From Lathyrus oleraceus (Eukaryota > Streptophyta > Magnoliopsida > Fabales > Fabaceae), in assembly GCF_024323335.1 (NCBI RefSeq), contig NC_066584.1, forward strand, positions 420,833,819 through 420,897,818: 64,000 nt of DNA. The letters are read 5' to 3'. Under the pieces are notes generated by a model. The model saw nothing but the letters and a program-made list of their open reading frames with translations. It was not told the origin of the DNA and searched no databases. Shown here one piece after another: positions 35,946 through 46,977 of this stretch. Position 1 is the first letter of the stretch. Each line of letters opens with the position of its first letter. The position numbers were made by a program, and so were the translations under genes.

Positions 35946-36480
35946 TGTGTCTTAATACGAGACTACAAGAGAGTGAGACACCCCAACTCCATTAAAAAGT
36001 TTAAGACATTCAATATATGGATCATCTCTTTTATATATTTAACATTTTAATCATTCATCATCGATGCGAGACTTAACGACTCAAAAAGTTTGTTTTTCAT
36101 CGTTAAATCAATAATTTTCATCGCATCTCATATGATACATTGGTGAATATGAGGCAAGAAATAATTGGAGTCGAGCTTGCCTTACCTCGACTCAGTAAAA
36201 TTGGTTCAACTTGAAACTAGATTCAAGTTCGATAAAAAATATTTTCTTATAGTTCAAATTTACTCATTTAAAGTTCACAAACAAATCATTTCAATTTGTT
36301 TACTTGAAGCACATATAATTTTAACGTCATATTATTTCAATTTTACATTAATTTTTCCAGATCTTTAAACTTTTAATTTTTGTAACATTAAAGAATACTT
36401 TTTTATATATAATTTTTTTAATAAATCAAAGACCAAAGTATAAATTTTGTTAATAAAAAGTACAATTAAATACATTTAAG

Positions 36481-36482
<2 letters not shown>

Positions 36483-36511
<29 letters not shown>
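36483..36511. repeat. (AT)n microsatellite
   Basis: About 14 uninterrupted AT dinucleotides. Confidence 0.9.
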
Positions 36512-36515
<4 letters not shown>

Positions 36516-36916
36516 TCAAACTCAATCAGTTTGGTATTGAATTTTAAAAAAAATTGATTTCTACTTTATATTTTAAATTAAAAATATCTTTATTTTTTAT
36601 AAATATTATTTTAAGTTTTTAAAAAAATTATCATAAAAAAAAATAGTTGAAGCAAAAACTTAAAACATTTTAATTTCTTTTATGAAAAGTTATTTAATTG
36701 ATTTTTGAAATAATAAAAATCGAGATAAAATAATTTTACATAATGAATAGCGTCTACTTCATTAAATTACAAAGATATTTTAAAGGGATTAATTACTATA
36801 CATTGTCATTGTAAAAAGATTTACAATGTCGATTTATCACCATCACCTCTTTGCATTACTTTATAAATTTTTAAAATAAAAGTCAAATTTATTTCAATAC
36901 CCAACGTCTAGGATTA

Positions 36917-36949
36917 ACTGACAGTGTAAAATCTCTTTACACTGTCAGT
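36917..36949. repeat. Perfect hairpin, possible MITE end
   Basis: ACTGACAGTGTAAA (36917-36930) is the exact inverted complement of 36936-36949 with a 5-base spacer. A weaker relative (CATTGTCATTGTAAAAAG then TTTACAATGTCG) lies about 100 bp upstream (36808-36835), so the two could bound a small element. Confidence 0.5.
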
Positions 36950-37561
36950 GTATTTCAATTAAATTCTATTTTAAAATAATTTAGTTATATAATAAATTTA
37001 TTGTTTTTTATTGGACGGTAGTGAAAATTATTTTATGATTTTATTAAATTTTTTATTTTTTATTTGAAGTTATTTTTAATTTTTTAATTTAAAAAAAAAT
37101 AGTAAACGATTATATATCTCAAATTCAAGCCCTAATGGAATCTAATAATTTCAAATATATGGCTATCGCACTTTTGCACCTATAATTAGGCTCCTCTATC
37201 ATATAATAAGATTCTGAACAAATATGCTTTTCTTGTGCATTTTAATGTTGAATATTTATAGTTTTTTTTATTTCTTCACAATTGCTTCCTTTGGTACTGT
37301 GTAGAATTTATTTATAACTGTTCATGTGATTAATAGAAACTGTTGCTTACCATCTACCGGCAAATGCACATGCTATAGTTATAAATTGGTTGGTAATCAG
37401 ATTCTCATTATTTTATACCAAGATCTTTTATTCTAAGAATGGGTCGATTTTCAAATATCTGATTCTTTTTAAAGTCATGAACTACTCACTATTAAAGCCA
37501 ATGTTTTTTTACTATTCATCTTATTTTAATTTAATTAAAAATTATATAAATTTAAACCTTG

Positions 37562-37661
37562 ATGATATAGATTAAACATATTTAATCAATTAAATTAATA
37601 TAATATAATTAAAATTAAAAAATGATATAGATTAAACATATTTAATCAATTAAATTAATAA
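37562..37661. repeat. 60-bp tandem duplication, two units
   Basis: ATGATATAGATTAAACATAT and the following bases recur exactly 60 bp later; the second unit is partial. Noncoding AT-rich sequence. Confidence 0.85.
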
Positions 37662-38271
37662 TTAAATTAATCTGATAGAATTAGAATTATAAAAAGAGAT
37701 TAAAAATAGTGTATTATTAGTGAAAAATAATTTTACATCATTATATAATAAAATTATAATATTCTATCGTATCATATATGATTTGGCGGAATATATATGT
37801 GTGATTTTTTGATAAAAATATTTTATAGGGTTGTATTCTTTATTCTTAGTGAAGTTTAATTTAATTGAAAATATATTATTGTAATGCGTCTAACTAATTT
37901 ATTAGGCTTAACAAGAGGGCTTTGTCATTGTTCGTCAAGCTATTTAATTACCATCTAATTAGAGGATTACCATTATATTGAAAATTTAGATGATCTTCAG
38001 ATTAGATTGTTTTTTATTCTTGCTCTCGGTTCCTCATTCTTGCTCACACACTTTAATACAATCATCATCCACTTCAATCCAAGCACACGATTCTTTGATC
38101 ATTTATATGTACAATAGTATGTTACAATTTCATATTTATATTGTTTATTTTAATTTTGTTGGACATCAAAATATTAATATTAAAAATAGAGAGAAGATAA
38201 GAGAAGATAAAGCTATGAAAATATAAATTGAATTTGTTCATGTTGGCCAAAGGCATATAAAGACCGAAACA

Positions 38272-38581
38272 ATTCAAGATGTTTGGATTATGAATTTATT
38301 GTAGGATGATGAGCAAGCATATGAGATTGATGATTGACAACAAATAAATTATAAGTTTTTTCTAAGAATTCAGCGCTGCATGGAAGGAGCATGCATATTG
38401 ACACGAAATTCCATTTTCTACACAATCAGGTTCAAAACGGAGTGTTTGAAGTTGTTCAGTGTAGCACTCAGAAGTAACTTAAAGATGTGATGACTAAAAC
38501 TATTAAGACCGAACACTTTATCTATTTGATGGATGAAATTGGTGTTGTTGATTTTAGTTTTGAATGTGGATTAAGGGATGG
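38272..38581 (+). pseudogene. Copia pol tail (RNase H end) lying before the 5' LTR
   Basis: Matches 42712-43030, the RNase H end of the following copia element, from AAGATGTTTGGATTATGAA to GGGATGG just before the LTR. Shared signs include a CATGGAAGGAGCA-like segment, TTCAAAACGG and AAGATGTGATGACTAAA. It cannot belong to the element downstream, since it sits upstream of the 5' LTR; it is the end of another copy that shared this LTR. Stops and small gaps make it nonfunctional. Confidence 0.8.
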
Positions 38582-38772
38582 TGTTAAAGTATAATCTAAA
38601 TTCACATTTAAGCTAGCATTTCATTTGAGTTTCATTTAATTGTTCTGATGGTATAAATGTTGAACTCAAGTTTCAGTTTGTAACTAATTCATTTTGGAAC
38701 CATTTTCAGTTTTAAAGTTAGTTAGAATTCTCTCTCTTTCATCTTCTTATTCTTCATTCTTGTGCACCAACA
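38582..38772 (+). repeat. Copia 5' LTR
   Basis: Starts TGTTAAAGTATAATC and ends GTGCACCAACA. A tRNA-Met-like primer-binding site, altered (ATGGATATCTAGAGCTC), follows at once. Confidence 0.8.
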
Positions 38773-38989
38773 ATGGATATCTAGAGCTCTACTTCTGATT
38801 CAGGAACGGGAAACACGAGTGTACGTGAGGCATCTATGATTGATTATGTTCATTTAAATCACAGTTAATTGAAGATCGGAATCAAAATAGAAGCACATTT
38901 CTTGATTATGCGGGATTGGGAAACCCAAGTGTATATGAGATTTGAGTGAATTTCCACAAGAACGAAGATGAACGGTGGAAACGGTAGCT

Positions 38990-39602
38990 TGAACACAAAG
39001 CTTTCGGTATTTGATGGAAAGAATTAAAATCGGTGGATGATTCAAGTGCGCGTGTTGTTTGGCTCTTAAGATGCTCTTGATATCGTCAATGACGATTACA
39101 CGGCGATTGCAGCAGATGCAATGGAAGCGCGAAGAAACACGCATAGAGAAACGAGGAGAAGGGTCAAAAGGCGTTATTCTATTTCCATTAGTGTGTGGAT
39201 ATGAATGTGCTTGAGAAGATCGTTGATTCAATGACGACGAAGGATGTATGAAACATACTAGTACGGTGTTATGGCAGTCATGCATTAGTGAAGAAGGTGA
39301 AGCTTCAGTCTCTACGTAAGCAGTATGAGAAGCTAAACATGAAGAACAATGAGAAGGTACATGATTACATCTCCAGAGTGATTTTAATTACAAATGATGT
39401 GAAATCTTGTGGGCAAAGTCTCTCTAAACAAGTAATCATTGAAAAAGTACTAAGATCATTTAATCCTCAGTTTGATTACATTGTTGTAGCAATTGAACAC
39501 TTTATGGAGCTCAACACCATGAGAGTTGAAGAACTGCAAAATAGTCTAGAGTCACAAGAGTTACGTCTGACTGAGAGAAACTCTGAAAGAGAGGTAGAAT
39601 AG
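38990..39602 (+). pseudogene. Copia Gag (broken)
   Basis: The N-terminal part (about 38995-39200, FDGKN and a degraded W-containing stretch) is split by stops. The C-terminal part (39288-39602) has LRKQYEKLNMKNNEKVHDYISR and ILITNDVKSCGQ, then KVLRSFNPQFDYIVVAIEH and LQNSLESQELRLTER, the classic copia Gag UBN2 arrangement. Stop at 39600-39602. The zinc knuckle lies downstream in the protease segment (near 39745). It would form the virus-like particle; it is not intact. Confidence 0.85.
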
Positions 39603-40255
39603 GCTCTGAAAGCGTCTTCTAGTAAGAAGAATCAGAAGATGTCTTGGTCAGAGTACAAGAAGAGACATGGTGGTGGTTATCAGAAGTCAGAAGCCTCCAA
39701 CTCTTATTAGAAGAAACATCATAAGGGAAATAATAAGTTTGACAAGAAGAATGTTCAATGTTGCTGTTGTAAGAACGTTGGCCGCTTTGTTGCATACTAT
39801 TGGTCAAACAAGGGAAGAAAATCATCAGAAACAAACATATCCAGAGGAGAGTCTGATGATGAACTTGTGCTATTGATGGCTTCTGAATCTGATGATCGAT
39901 ATTTAGTACACTGGTGGTATATGGACACTGGCTACTCAAATCACCTAATTGGAAATAAACAATGACTGATTGATTTTGACTCTAGAAAGAGGACAAAGAT
40001 CAGATGTGTTGATGATAAGTACCTTAATGCTAAAGGAATTGGAAATGTCAAAGTCAGAGTGAAGAATGGTAAAACTATTTTGATTAAGGATGTTTGGTAT
40101 GTTCCTGACATGAAGAGCAGTCTGATAAGTGTAGGTAAGCTAATTGAGAAAGGTTTCTCAATTACCATGAAGGACAATCTCTTGAAGTTGTATAATTATG
40201 ATCAAAATCTAATTATGCAGTCTGAACAAGGAAGAAACATAACATCAAAGTGAAT
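39603..40255 (+). pseudogene. Copia zinc knuckle and protease (broken)
   Basis: After the Gag stop comes a zinc-knuckle remnant (VQCCCCKNVGRFVAYYW: the CCHC pattern is damaged), then the aspartic protease with its active-site Asp-Thr-Gly at 39924-39932 (WYMDTGYSNHL). A TGA follows about 12 codons later, then the frame goes on through IKDVWYVPDMKSSLISVGKLIEKG to a stop near 40252. It would cut the polyprotein. One stop and the damaged zinc finger make it inactive as it stands. Confidence 0.82.
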
Positions 40256-41050
40256 GTGGAAACAACTGAAACTAAATGCCTTAGTGAAGGAGGTGCTAAA
40301 GGTGACAGTGAGTTGTAGCACAAGAGATTGGGGCATCTGAACTTCAGAAACTTAGGGCATCTGAGTTCTAAGAAGCTGGTACATGGCATTCCTAAGATTG
40401 TGAAGCCTAAGAAGTCTTGTGAGATATGCATGGAAGGCAAGCAACCTAGATTTGCATTTGCATTAGAAGTGTCTCCAAGAGTAAAACATGCTTTAGGAGT
40501 AATGTATTTTGATGTATATGGATCATTTGAAGTACCTTCACTTGGAGGAAACAAGTACTTTGGGTCATTTGTGGATGAGTTCACAAGAATGACATGGGTA
40601 GAACTCATCAAGTTTAAGAATAATGTGTTTGCTGAGTTTCAGAAGTTCAAGGTGAAGGTTGAAAAACAGAGTGGTCAGAAGCTGAAAGTTCTCAAAACCG
40701 ATGGAGGAGGTGAGTACAAATCATCAAAGTTCAAAAGGTTATGTGGAGAGAATGTAGTTGAAGATGAGGCGACTGCTCCATATACTCCACAACACAATGT
40801 TCTTGCTGAAAGAAAAAACAGGACTTTGCTTGATATGACAAGGAGCATGCTGAAGGAGAAGAAGCACCCTTACACCTTATGGGGAGAATATTGCCACTAC
40901 AACATATGTGCTCAACAGGTGTCCAACCAAGAAGCTGAAAGAAATTGTTCCTCTTGTGAAGTGGACTGGAGATAAGCAAAGTGTGAGTCATTTCAGAGTA
41001 TATGGTTTTTTTTGTTACAAACATGTTCCAGGTGCTACTAGAAATAAGCT
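40256..41050 (+). pseudogene. Copia integrase (frameshifted)
   Basis: The pre-integrase zinc-binding region reads HKRLGHLNFRNL...CEICMEGKQPRF; the Trp before it is a stop (TAG, near 40316). The catalytic core keeps all three acidic residues: Asp 40511-40513 (FDVYGSF), Asp 40700-40702 (KTDGGGEY) and Glu 40808-40810 (AERKNRT), with 35 residues between the last two. A frameshift near 40890-40900 moves the rest (ATTTYVLNRCP, KWTGDKQSVSHFRVYG) into another frame. It is the best preserved part of this old element. Confidence 0.88.
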
Positions 41051-42485
41051 TAATGATAGAAGCAAAGTAATGTTACTGATGGAGTAACATAATACATGTG
41101 CTTATAAGCTTTATTGTCTGGTCACTAACAAGGTGGAAGTCAGAAGAGATGTCATTGTGAAGGAAATTAAAGCATGGGATTGAAAGTCTCAATCCAACTC
41201 TGGTGTAGTGTTAACACCTGAGTTAAATTATGAAGATATTTCAGACTTTGAAGGAGAATTTGCCTCTAAAGGAGATTTTGCCTCTGAAGATGAGTCTGAA
41301 GAAGACTTTGAAGGTGAATATGATTCTGATCCAGATTCTGATGATGATATAGACTATAGTGGTAATCATGTCTCTGAAGGTGGTCATGCTTCTGAAGGTG
41401 GTCCAACCTTTGAAAGTAGTCTAGCATCTAATAATGTTCCAGAATCTAAAGAAGATTTTGAACAAGTTCAGAGGCCACAAAGAATCAAAAAAATATGAAG
41501 AAAGTTCATAGAGTTTTACATGTTGCAAGATACTGAGATAGACTCTCAAGGGGAAGTCATTCAGTGTGCCATGTTAGTAAAATTTGAACCAGTTAGTACT
41601 GAAGAAGCTCTCAAGAAGAAAGTGTTAATGAAGGCCATTAAAGAAGAAGAAAGCCATCAGCGTATGATGGGTTTACAAGTTGAAACTGAAGCCAGATGGA
41701 CCAATTGGAAAAAAAAATCAAGGTTAGTAGCTAGAGGATTTCTACAGAAATCGAGATTATATTACTTTGAGGTGTTTGCGCCTATATCTATACATGCAAT
41801 AATCAGATTGGTGATTGTTATAGTTGTTGATAGAAATTAGCCTTTGATGCATCTAGATGTGAAATATGAATTTCTGAATGGTCTTTTACAAGAGGAATTT
41901 TATGTGTCACGACCTCTTAGATTTGTGAAAAATAATCAGGAAGGGATGGTGGACACATTGTATAAAGCCTTAAATGGACTGAAACAAGCTTATAAAGCTT
42001 GGAATCTGAAAAATAATTCATTTTTCAAACATCAAGGATTCAAAAAATGTGAAATTGAGTATGATGTTTATGTTCAACATACATCTAATAGAAATATGAT
42101 TATGGTGTGTATATATGTTGATGACATATTGCTAACAAGGAGTTGTTCAAATGAGGTAGTCAAGTTCAATATGGTGTTGGTGAATAAGTTTGAGATGACT
42201 GATCTAGGAAATATGGTATATTTTCTAGGAATTGAGATTTTGTACTTTGATAAGGGTATAATTCTGCATCAGCTGAAGTATGAACTTGAGCTTCTTAAGA
42301 GATTTGAGCTAATAAATTGCAAGTCTACAATCATACTTGCTGAAATAAATCACAAGTTGGTGGGCTTAATGAGATATCTCTGTAACACCAGATCCGACAT
42401 CTTCCATGCAGTTGGATTCGTGAGTAGGCTTATGAACATTGTGGTCACATTACCAATCTATTGTCAGGGTACTGAGGTATATTAA
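41051..42485 (+). pseudogene. Copia linker and reverse transcriptase (broken)
   Basis: An acidic linker (41208-41498, rich in Glu, Asp and Ser) leads to RT. RT motifs: KSRLVARGFLQ, FAPISIHAIIRLV, then a TAG near 41838 where Gln is usual, HLDVKYEFLNG, YKALNGLKQAYKAW, and the active-site box YVDD at 42114-42125 (CIYVDDILL). LGMMVYFLGIE-type and HQLKYELELLKRF segments follow. The frame stops at 42483-42485. It would copy the element's RNA; stops at several points disable it. Confidence 0.88.
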
Positions 42486-43030
42486 GGTGACTCTAAGGTA
42501 TGGACTTTTGTTCCTTTCTAGTGCTAAATCTGATTCAGAGTTGATATGCTATTCATACTCTGATTAATATGGAGACAAAGTTGATTGAAGAAGTACTTCT
42601 GGATATTTCTTCAAGAATTTGGGAGGTCCCTTTCTTGGTGCTCTAAGAAGCAACCAATGGTTGCATTGTCAACCTATGAAGTTGAGTACATTGCAAGTGC
42701 TTTGTCTATGCATCAAGATGTTTGGATTATGAAATTATTGTAGGATCTGAAGATTAAGGTGAGCAAGCATGTGAGGTTGATGATTGAAAAAAAATCAATT
42801 ATAAGCCTTTACAAGAATCCAATGCTACATGGAAGGAGCAATCACAATGACACAAAGTACCATTTTCTGCTCAATCAGGTTCAAAACGGGGTGCTTGAAG
42901 TTGTTCACTGTAGCACTCAAAAATAACTTGAAGATGTGATGACTAAACCTATCAAGATTGAACACTTTATCCATTTGAGGGATGAAATTGGTGTTTTTTA
43001 TTTTATTCTTGAATGTGAATTAAGGGATGG
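42486..43030 (+). pseudogene. Copia RNase H remains
   Basis: Stops in all frames, but the family order is clear: ALSTYEVEYIA (near 42660), ALSMHQDVWIMKLL, HGRSNHNDTKYHF, VLEVVHC and DVMTKPIKIEHF, ending before the polypurine-like AAGGGATGG and the 3' LTR. Confidence 0.8.
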
Positions 43031-43218
43031 TGTTGATGTATAATCCAAATTCACAATTAAGGTAACATTTCATTTGAGTTTTATTTAGTTGTTCTGATGG
43101 TATAAATGCTAAACTCAAGTTTCAGTTTTTAACTAATTCATTTAGGAACCATTTTCAGTTTGAAAGTTAGTTAGAATTCTCTCTCTTCCATCTTCTTCTT
43201 CATTCTTGTGCACCAACA
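43031..43218 (+). repeat. Copia 3' LTR
   Basis: Starts TGTTGATGTATAATCC and ends GTGCACCAACA; collinear with the 5' LTR. Confidence 0.8.
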
Positions 43219-43295
43219 AACAAAGGCGCGCTGACGAAAAAATGAACCTTCTCTCCATGAAAGTCTTAGCTACAAAAATATTTCTTTAGTCGGGA

Positions 43296-43297
<2 letters not shown>

Positions 43298-43382
<85 letters not shown>
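43298..43382. repeat. (AT)n microsatellite, about 42 units
   Basis: Long uninterrupted AT run just after the copia 3' LTR, followed by ACACACAC. True length is uncertain because such runs are prone to sequencing error. Confidence 0.92.
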
Positions 43383-43392
<10 letters not shown>

Positions 43393-43469
43393 CTGAGTCT
43401 TCTAAATATAATGTTCTTTTATTATTAAATATTTTAAACCTTCATCCTTTTTAACGTCAAATTTTATAA

Positions 43470-43880
43470 GGTTAACTTTTTCTTTATTAAGGACAATTTA
43501 TTTGTATCTGAAAACATAGAGGTGAGAAATATTAGGCTTCCTTCCTTTGTATCACTCATATTGAGCCATCTTTAGAATTATTCTTAACAAGACATGATTC
43601 ATTACATAGCAAGCAATGCTTACTGCATCATCCAATAAATACTTAGAAAGGTTAGTCTCATTGATAATCTTTTTTGCTAGCTCTTAAAGAAGTCTATTTT
43701 TCCATTCCACTATCCCATTTTGTTAGGGAGCTCGTAGAGCATAAAAAGTATCATCAATTTCATTCTTGTTACAAAAGTTCTTGAATTCCATATTTTAAAA
43801 TTCACATTCGTGATTACTTCAAATAAATACAATGCTTAGGCCTTTTTCGTTTTGGATAACTTTGTCCAATTTTTGAAAGC
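43470..43880 (-). pseudogene. Copia integrase fragment, minus strand
   Basis: On the minus strand it shows QNGIVEWKNR, then a YLLDDAVSIACYVMNHVLLR-like stretch and GRKPNISHLYVF, the C-terminal part of a copia (Maximus/SIRE-like) integrase. Many stops. No RT or gag on this strand adjoins it. Confidence 0.72.
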
Positions 43881-43989
43881 TCAGATGGTTTCTTTTTTCA
43901 AATAAATGGACAATAAAACATAGAAGACGGACATCAAAGGATGGATATCGACAATGGTTACTGACCAAGATGATACTAAATCTCTAAAG

Positions 43990-44300
43990 CCATAAGAAGT
44001 TGGTAAAAAGATGAAGATGAAGAATCTCATGGAAATTCTCGTGCTTTCAAAGCCATCTTCAATAGGGTTGACAAAAATGTCTTTTGTCTCATTAACACAT
44101 ATTTTAAAGCCAAAGAAGCATGGAATATTATCAAAGTTGCGCAAAAGGAACCTCAAAAATTCGTATAACAAGACTCCAACTTATCACCACCAAGTTTCAG
44201 AACCTGAGAATGAAAGAAGATGAAACCGTTGTTGATTTATATGTTCATGTCCGTGACAATCTGGGGTTTTCTAAAGCATTTCATGACGTTTGTTCATGTT
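43990..44300 (+). pseudogene. Copia (Maximus/SIRE-like) Gag fragment
   Basis: Across two frames: SRAFKAIFNRVDKNVF, KEAWNIIKVAQKE, then TRLQLITTKFQNLRMKEDET and VRDNLG, matching the Gag of large copia elements. Frame breaks occur near 44130-44150. It faces opposite to the neighbouring integrase scrap, so the region is a mosaic. Confidence 0.7.
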
Positions 44301-45126
44301 TGGTAGCAAATCATTCATGTTGTATTTGCTTACAAATTGGCCAAATGGGGAGATTATTCTTACAAGTGATTGTCGGAATTTAATAGACAACATATAATAT
44401 AAGATGCCATGATATTATATTGAGACATATGTCTCTATAAACTCAAAACATGTTTCAAATATATGGCGTAAGATATCTCACACATTGAGGAACATCCTGC
44501 CTCAAAGGCCAGTTGCGCAGAAGTGAAATCTCACGCATGATTTGTTTCCATATTTGTCTATGTTTTTATGCGCTTTTTGGAATTAGGAAATATTTCCCAA
44601 AAGATCAAGGATCAAGACAAATTAGATAAATTGAGATTTAATCTATGAAAGATTGCAAATCAAATTAAAACAAATTATAAATTTGCGCTATTTGATTTTA
44701 CTTCAGTCGCAAGTTTGTTCAAAATCCTAATGGACAATGCAATTGAGTTCTTTTCTATTTAAGGATAAACTCTCCATACAGAAGACCCAGACCTTGAGAT
44801 ATCAAGAAAGGTGTGTTTTAGAAGTTTGAGTCTTTATGTTTTCTTTGTTTTTGCTTTGTGAAACTCTATCCGTCTGAATCATTCATATACAAAGGAATAC
44901 AATTTATTTTGAGTTATAATATTTTCGTCATTCAAAATATTTTATAATTGTTCAAACACTAGGGATAGTGATTGAGAGAAAGTAATAATGGTCTCATATT
45001 TAGGGGGATTCCTAAATAGGAATTCACTGGTAGTAGTAAAAAAGGCATTAAATTAGAAGAGTTCATCTAAGACCAATTTGTACTTTTACTATTAAGAGTG
45101 AATTTTCTTTCTTGGGTTAACGCCCT
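44301..45126. other. LTR-like noncoding DNA, interrupted by the Tekay element
   Basis: No coding sequence. It includes CAAATGGGGAGATTATT, resembling the polypurine end of Maximus/SIRE elements, and then LTR-like text that continues beyond the Tekay at 53646. I cannot fix LTR borders. Confidence 0.5.
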
Positions 45127-45131
45127 CCAGA
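45127..45131. repeat. Target site duplication CCAGA, left
   Basis: CCAGA directly precedes TGTAACACCCC and recurs directly after GGGTGTTACA at 53641-53645. Confidence 0.95.
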
Positions 45132-45249
45132 TGTAACACCCCGATAAAAATAAGATAATTATTTAATTTAAGTTAATATTATATTTATTAATTTAATTAA
45201 ATAATTGGAATTATTGGATTATTATTATTATTATTATTATTATTGGAAA

Positions 45250-45260
45250 ATATATATAAG
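45250..45260 (+). promoter_or_regulatory. Predicted TATA box of Tekay LTR
   Basis: ATATATATAAG in both LTRs, about 120 bp from the LTR start; a plausible core promoter, not proven. Confidence 0.45.
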
Positions 45261-45735
45261 TTGGAAATAAGAAAAAGAGTCCATTTTTGGTAAAGAAAGG
45301 GTTTTACGTGGAAAGCAGAGAAGCGGCTGAAAAGAGGAAAAGGGCAAAGAGACAGAGCAAGAGGAAGAAGGTTGGAGAAGAGAAAAGCTTGGAGCTTAAA
45401 GATTTCCGGGTTAATTCAGGTAAGGGGGTTTATCGTCGATTAATGGGTATTATGGGATAACATGTAATGGGTAGTGATAAACCATTGATTTGACTCTAAT
45501 TGGAATGATGCATGATGAAATTGTGAAATATTGGATGAACGAAAATTGGATTATAATTGAAGGGAATTCGTAGGAATTAGATGTAAAAATGTTAGAATTT
45601 GTGAAATCGAATAGGGGATAATTCGTGTTAGATGATATGAACGATTACTGTGTAAAATTGAATTGTAAGAGGCTGGAATTGGGAGATCTCGTAGCAGAGA
45701 AAACCATAGCAGATCTGGAAATCTGGTTTCTGGTC

Positions 45736-45966
45736 ATACGCGTATGCCACTAGGCAATACGCGTATGAGATGGTCTGGTACGCGTATGGCACTAGGCATT
45801 ACGCGTATGGATGAGGAAGATGATGTTTTGAACGTGGTTTGGTCTCTGTTGGTACGCGTATGGGGAAGTGGTACGCGTAGCATACGCGTATGAGATAGGT
45901 GGTACGCGTATGGGATTGGCTGAGAATTGGGCCATACGCGTATGGGACTAGGCAATACGCGTATGG
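45736..45966. repeat. Ten TACGCGTA palindromes in Tekay 5' LTR
   Basis: Ten copies of TACGCGTA, mostly in the form (C/A/G)(A/G)TACGCGTATG, lie in about 230 bp, several preceded by CACTAGGCA or GGTGG. Spacing is irregular (about 15-60 bp). The same array is in the 3' LTR at about 52267-52498. Confidence 0.9.
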
Positions 45967-46216
45967 GCAGGATTGTGATTTTTCTGTGCTGTTGTTGTGC
46001 AGTTTTGGTTGTTCAGCTGAGTAATGTAATTTAGCTGATGTATGATAGAGTAGGGATCATTTTCCGTTGTTTTGAGTAGTATAGGTATTAGTAGAGTGTG
46101 CTAAATGCTGTGATTGATTATGTGGTATGACATGATATGCATAATGTGGTGAATGTATCTATCATGTATGAAATTATGAATGGACTGTTTATGGCTTAGA
46201 GTGTGAGCATATGTCC

Positions 46217-46424
46217 ATTGTGGATGATTGTTGATGTTTGCATGACTAAGTGATTTAGCTTGCATATTGTGGCCTTTATGGTGGTAGCTAATTCCCATGG
46301 TGAGGAATTAGTGAGTTAGTATTGTGGATTGTTGTTGATGTTTGCATGCTAGGTGATTAGCGTGCATAGCATAGCCCTTGGGGTGGTAGCTAATTCCCAT
46401 GGTGAGGAATTAGTGAGTGAGTCA
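46217..46424 (+). repeat. Two-unit 105-bp repeat with hairpin in Tekay LTR
   Basis: Two units share GTTGATGTTTGCATG and GGTGGTAGCTAATTCCCATG. Each ends in CTAATTCC-CATGGTGA-GGAATTAG, an 8-bp perfect stem with an 8-base loop. Confidence 0.8.
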
Positions 46425-46977
46425 CTAGGTCTCAAATGAGTGGGACTAGTGGGCTTGGTAGCCGTATCTGGATTTGATCGGTGAGGTTGAACTATATGTT
46501 CACGAATAGTCGGTACCGCATGCAGGAAGTCTCATTGCATAATGTATGTATGTATGGCGTATAATATGAATGGATGTATTCCAATATTATACGTGTGTTT
46601 TATGGTTGTGTTGAGTTTGAGTATGATGATGATGATGATGATTATGAGTTGATGTTGCCGTTGCTGAATGTGTGATCCGATTAGGGTGATTAATGTGTTA
46701 AATTACTTAACATGACATGATATTTTATAATGCTTATTATATCGATTGAGGAACTCACCCTTACAACTATTTTTCAGGTAACGAGCAGTGATTGAGTAGA
46801 AGCTAGTGCTTGGAGTCTAATGTAGTCTCCTTAGTGGGTCATGCTCTGATAGATGTAACATCGGGACGGGATGTTTTACCTTGTTGAATAATTTTACATG
46901 TAATATGTTACATGTTTTGCATGATTGATTTGATTTCTATCCGCTGCGTATTGTGCAAATGCTTTATGTTTTGAATT

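Larger units (their letters stand above)
35946..38271. other. AT-rich DNA without recognisable genes
   Basis: Very AT-rich, with short chance ORFs only. It contains an (AT)n run, a perfect 14-bp hairpin and a 60-bp tandem duplication, listed separately. The 35946-36130 part (AGACACCCCAACTCC, GATGCGAGACTTAACG) may be the LTR or leader of the minus-strand copia, but I cannot fix its ends. Confidence 0.6.
38582..43218 (+). mobile_element. Degraded Ty1/copia element with short LTRs
   Basis: LTRs of 191 and 188 bp (38582-38772 and 43031-43218), both TGTTRATG/AAG...CACCAACA, flank gag, protease, integrase, RT and RNase H in copia order (integrase before RT). The LTRs differ at many sites (roughly 85-90% alike by eye), so it is old. 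No clean target duplication is found, which fits its shared-LTR arrangement. Confidence 0.85.

Noticed and set aside
41208..41498. Separate acidic protein gene
   Set aside because: It is the linker between integrase and RT of the degraded copia, in the expected place.
46621..46645. Short ATG trinucleotide run in the Tekay LTR as a coding repeat
   Set aside because: Noncoding microsatellite that varies in length between the two LTRs.
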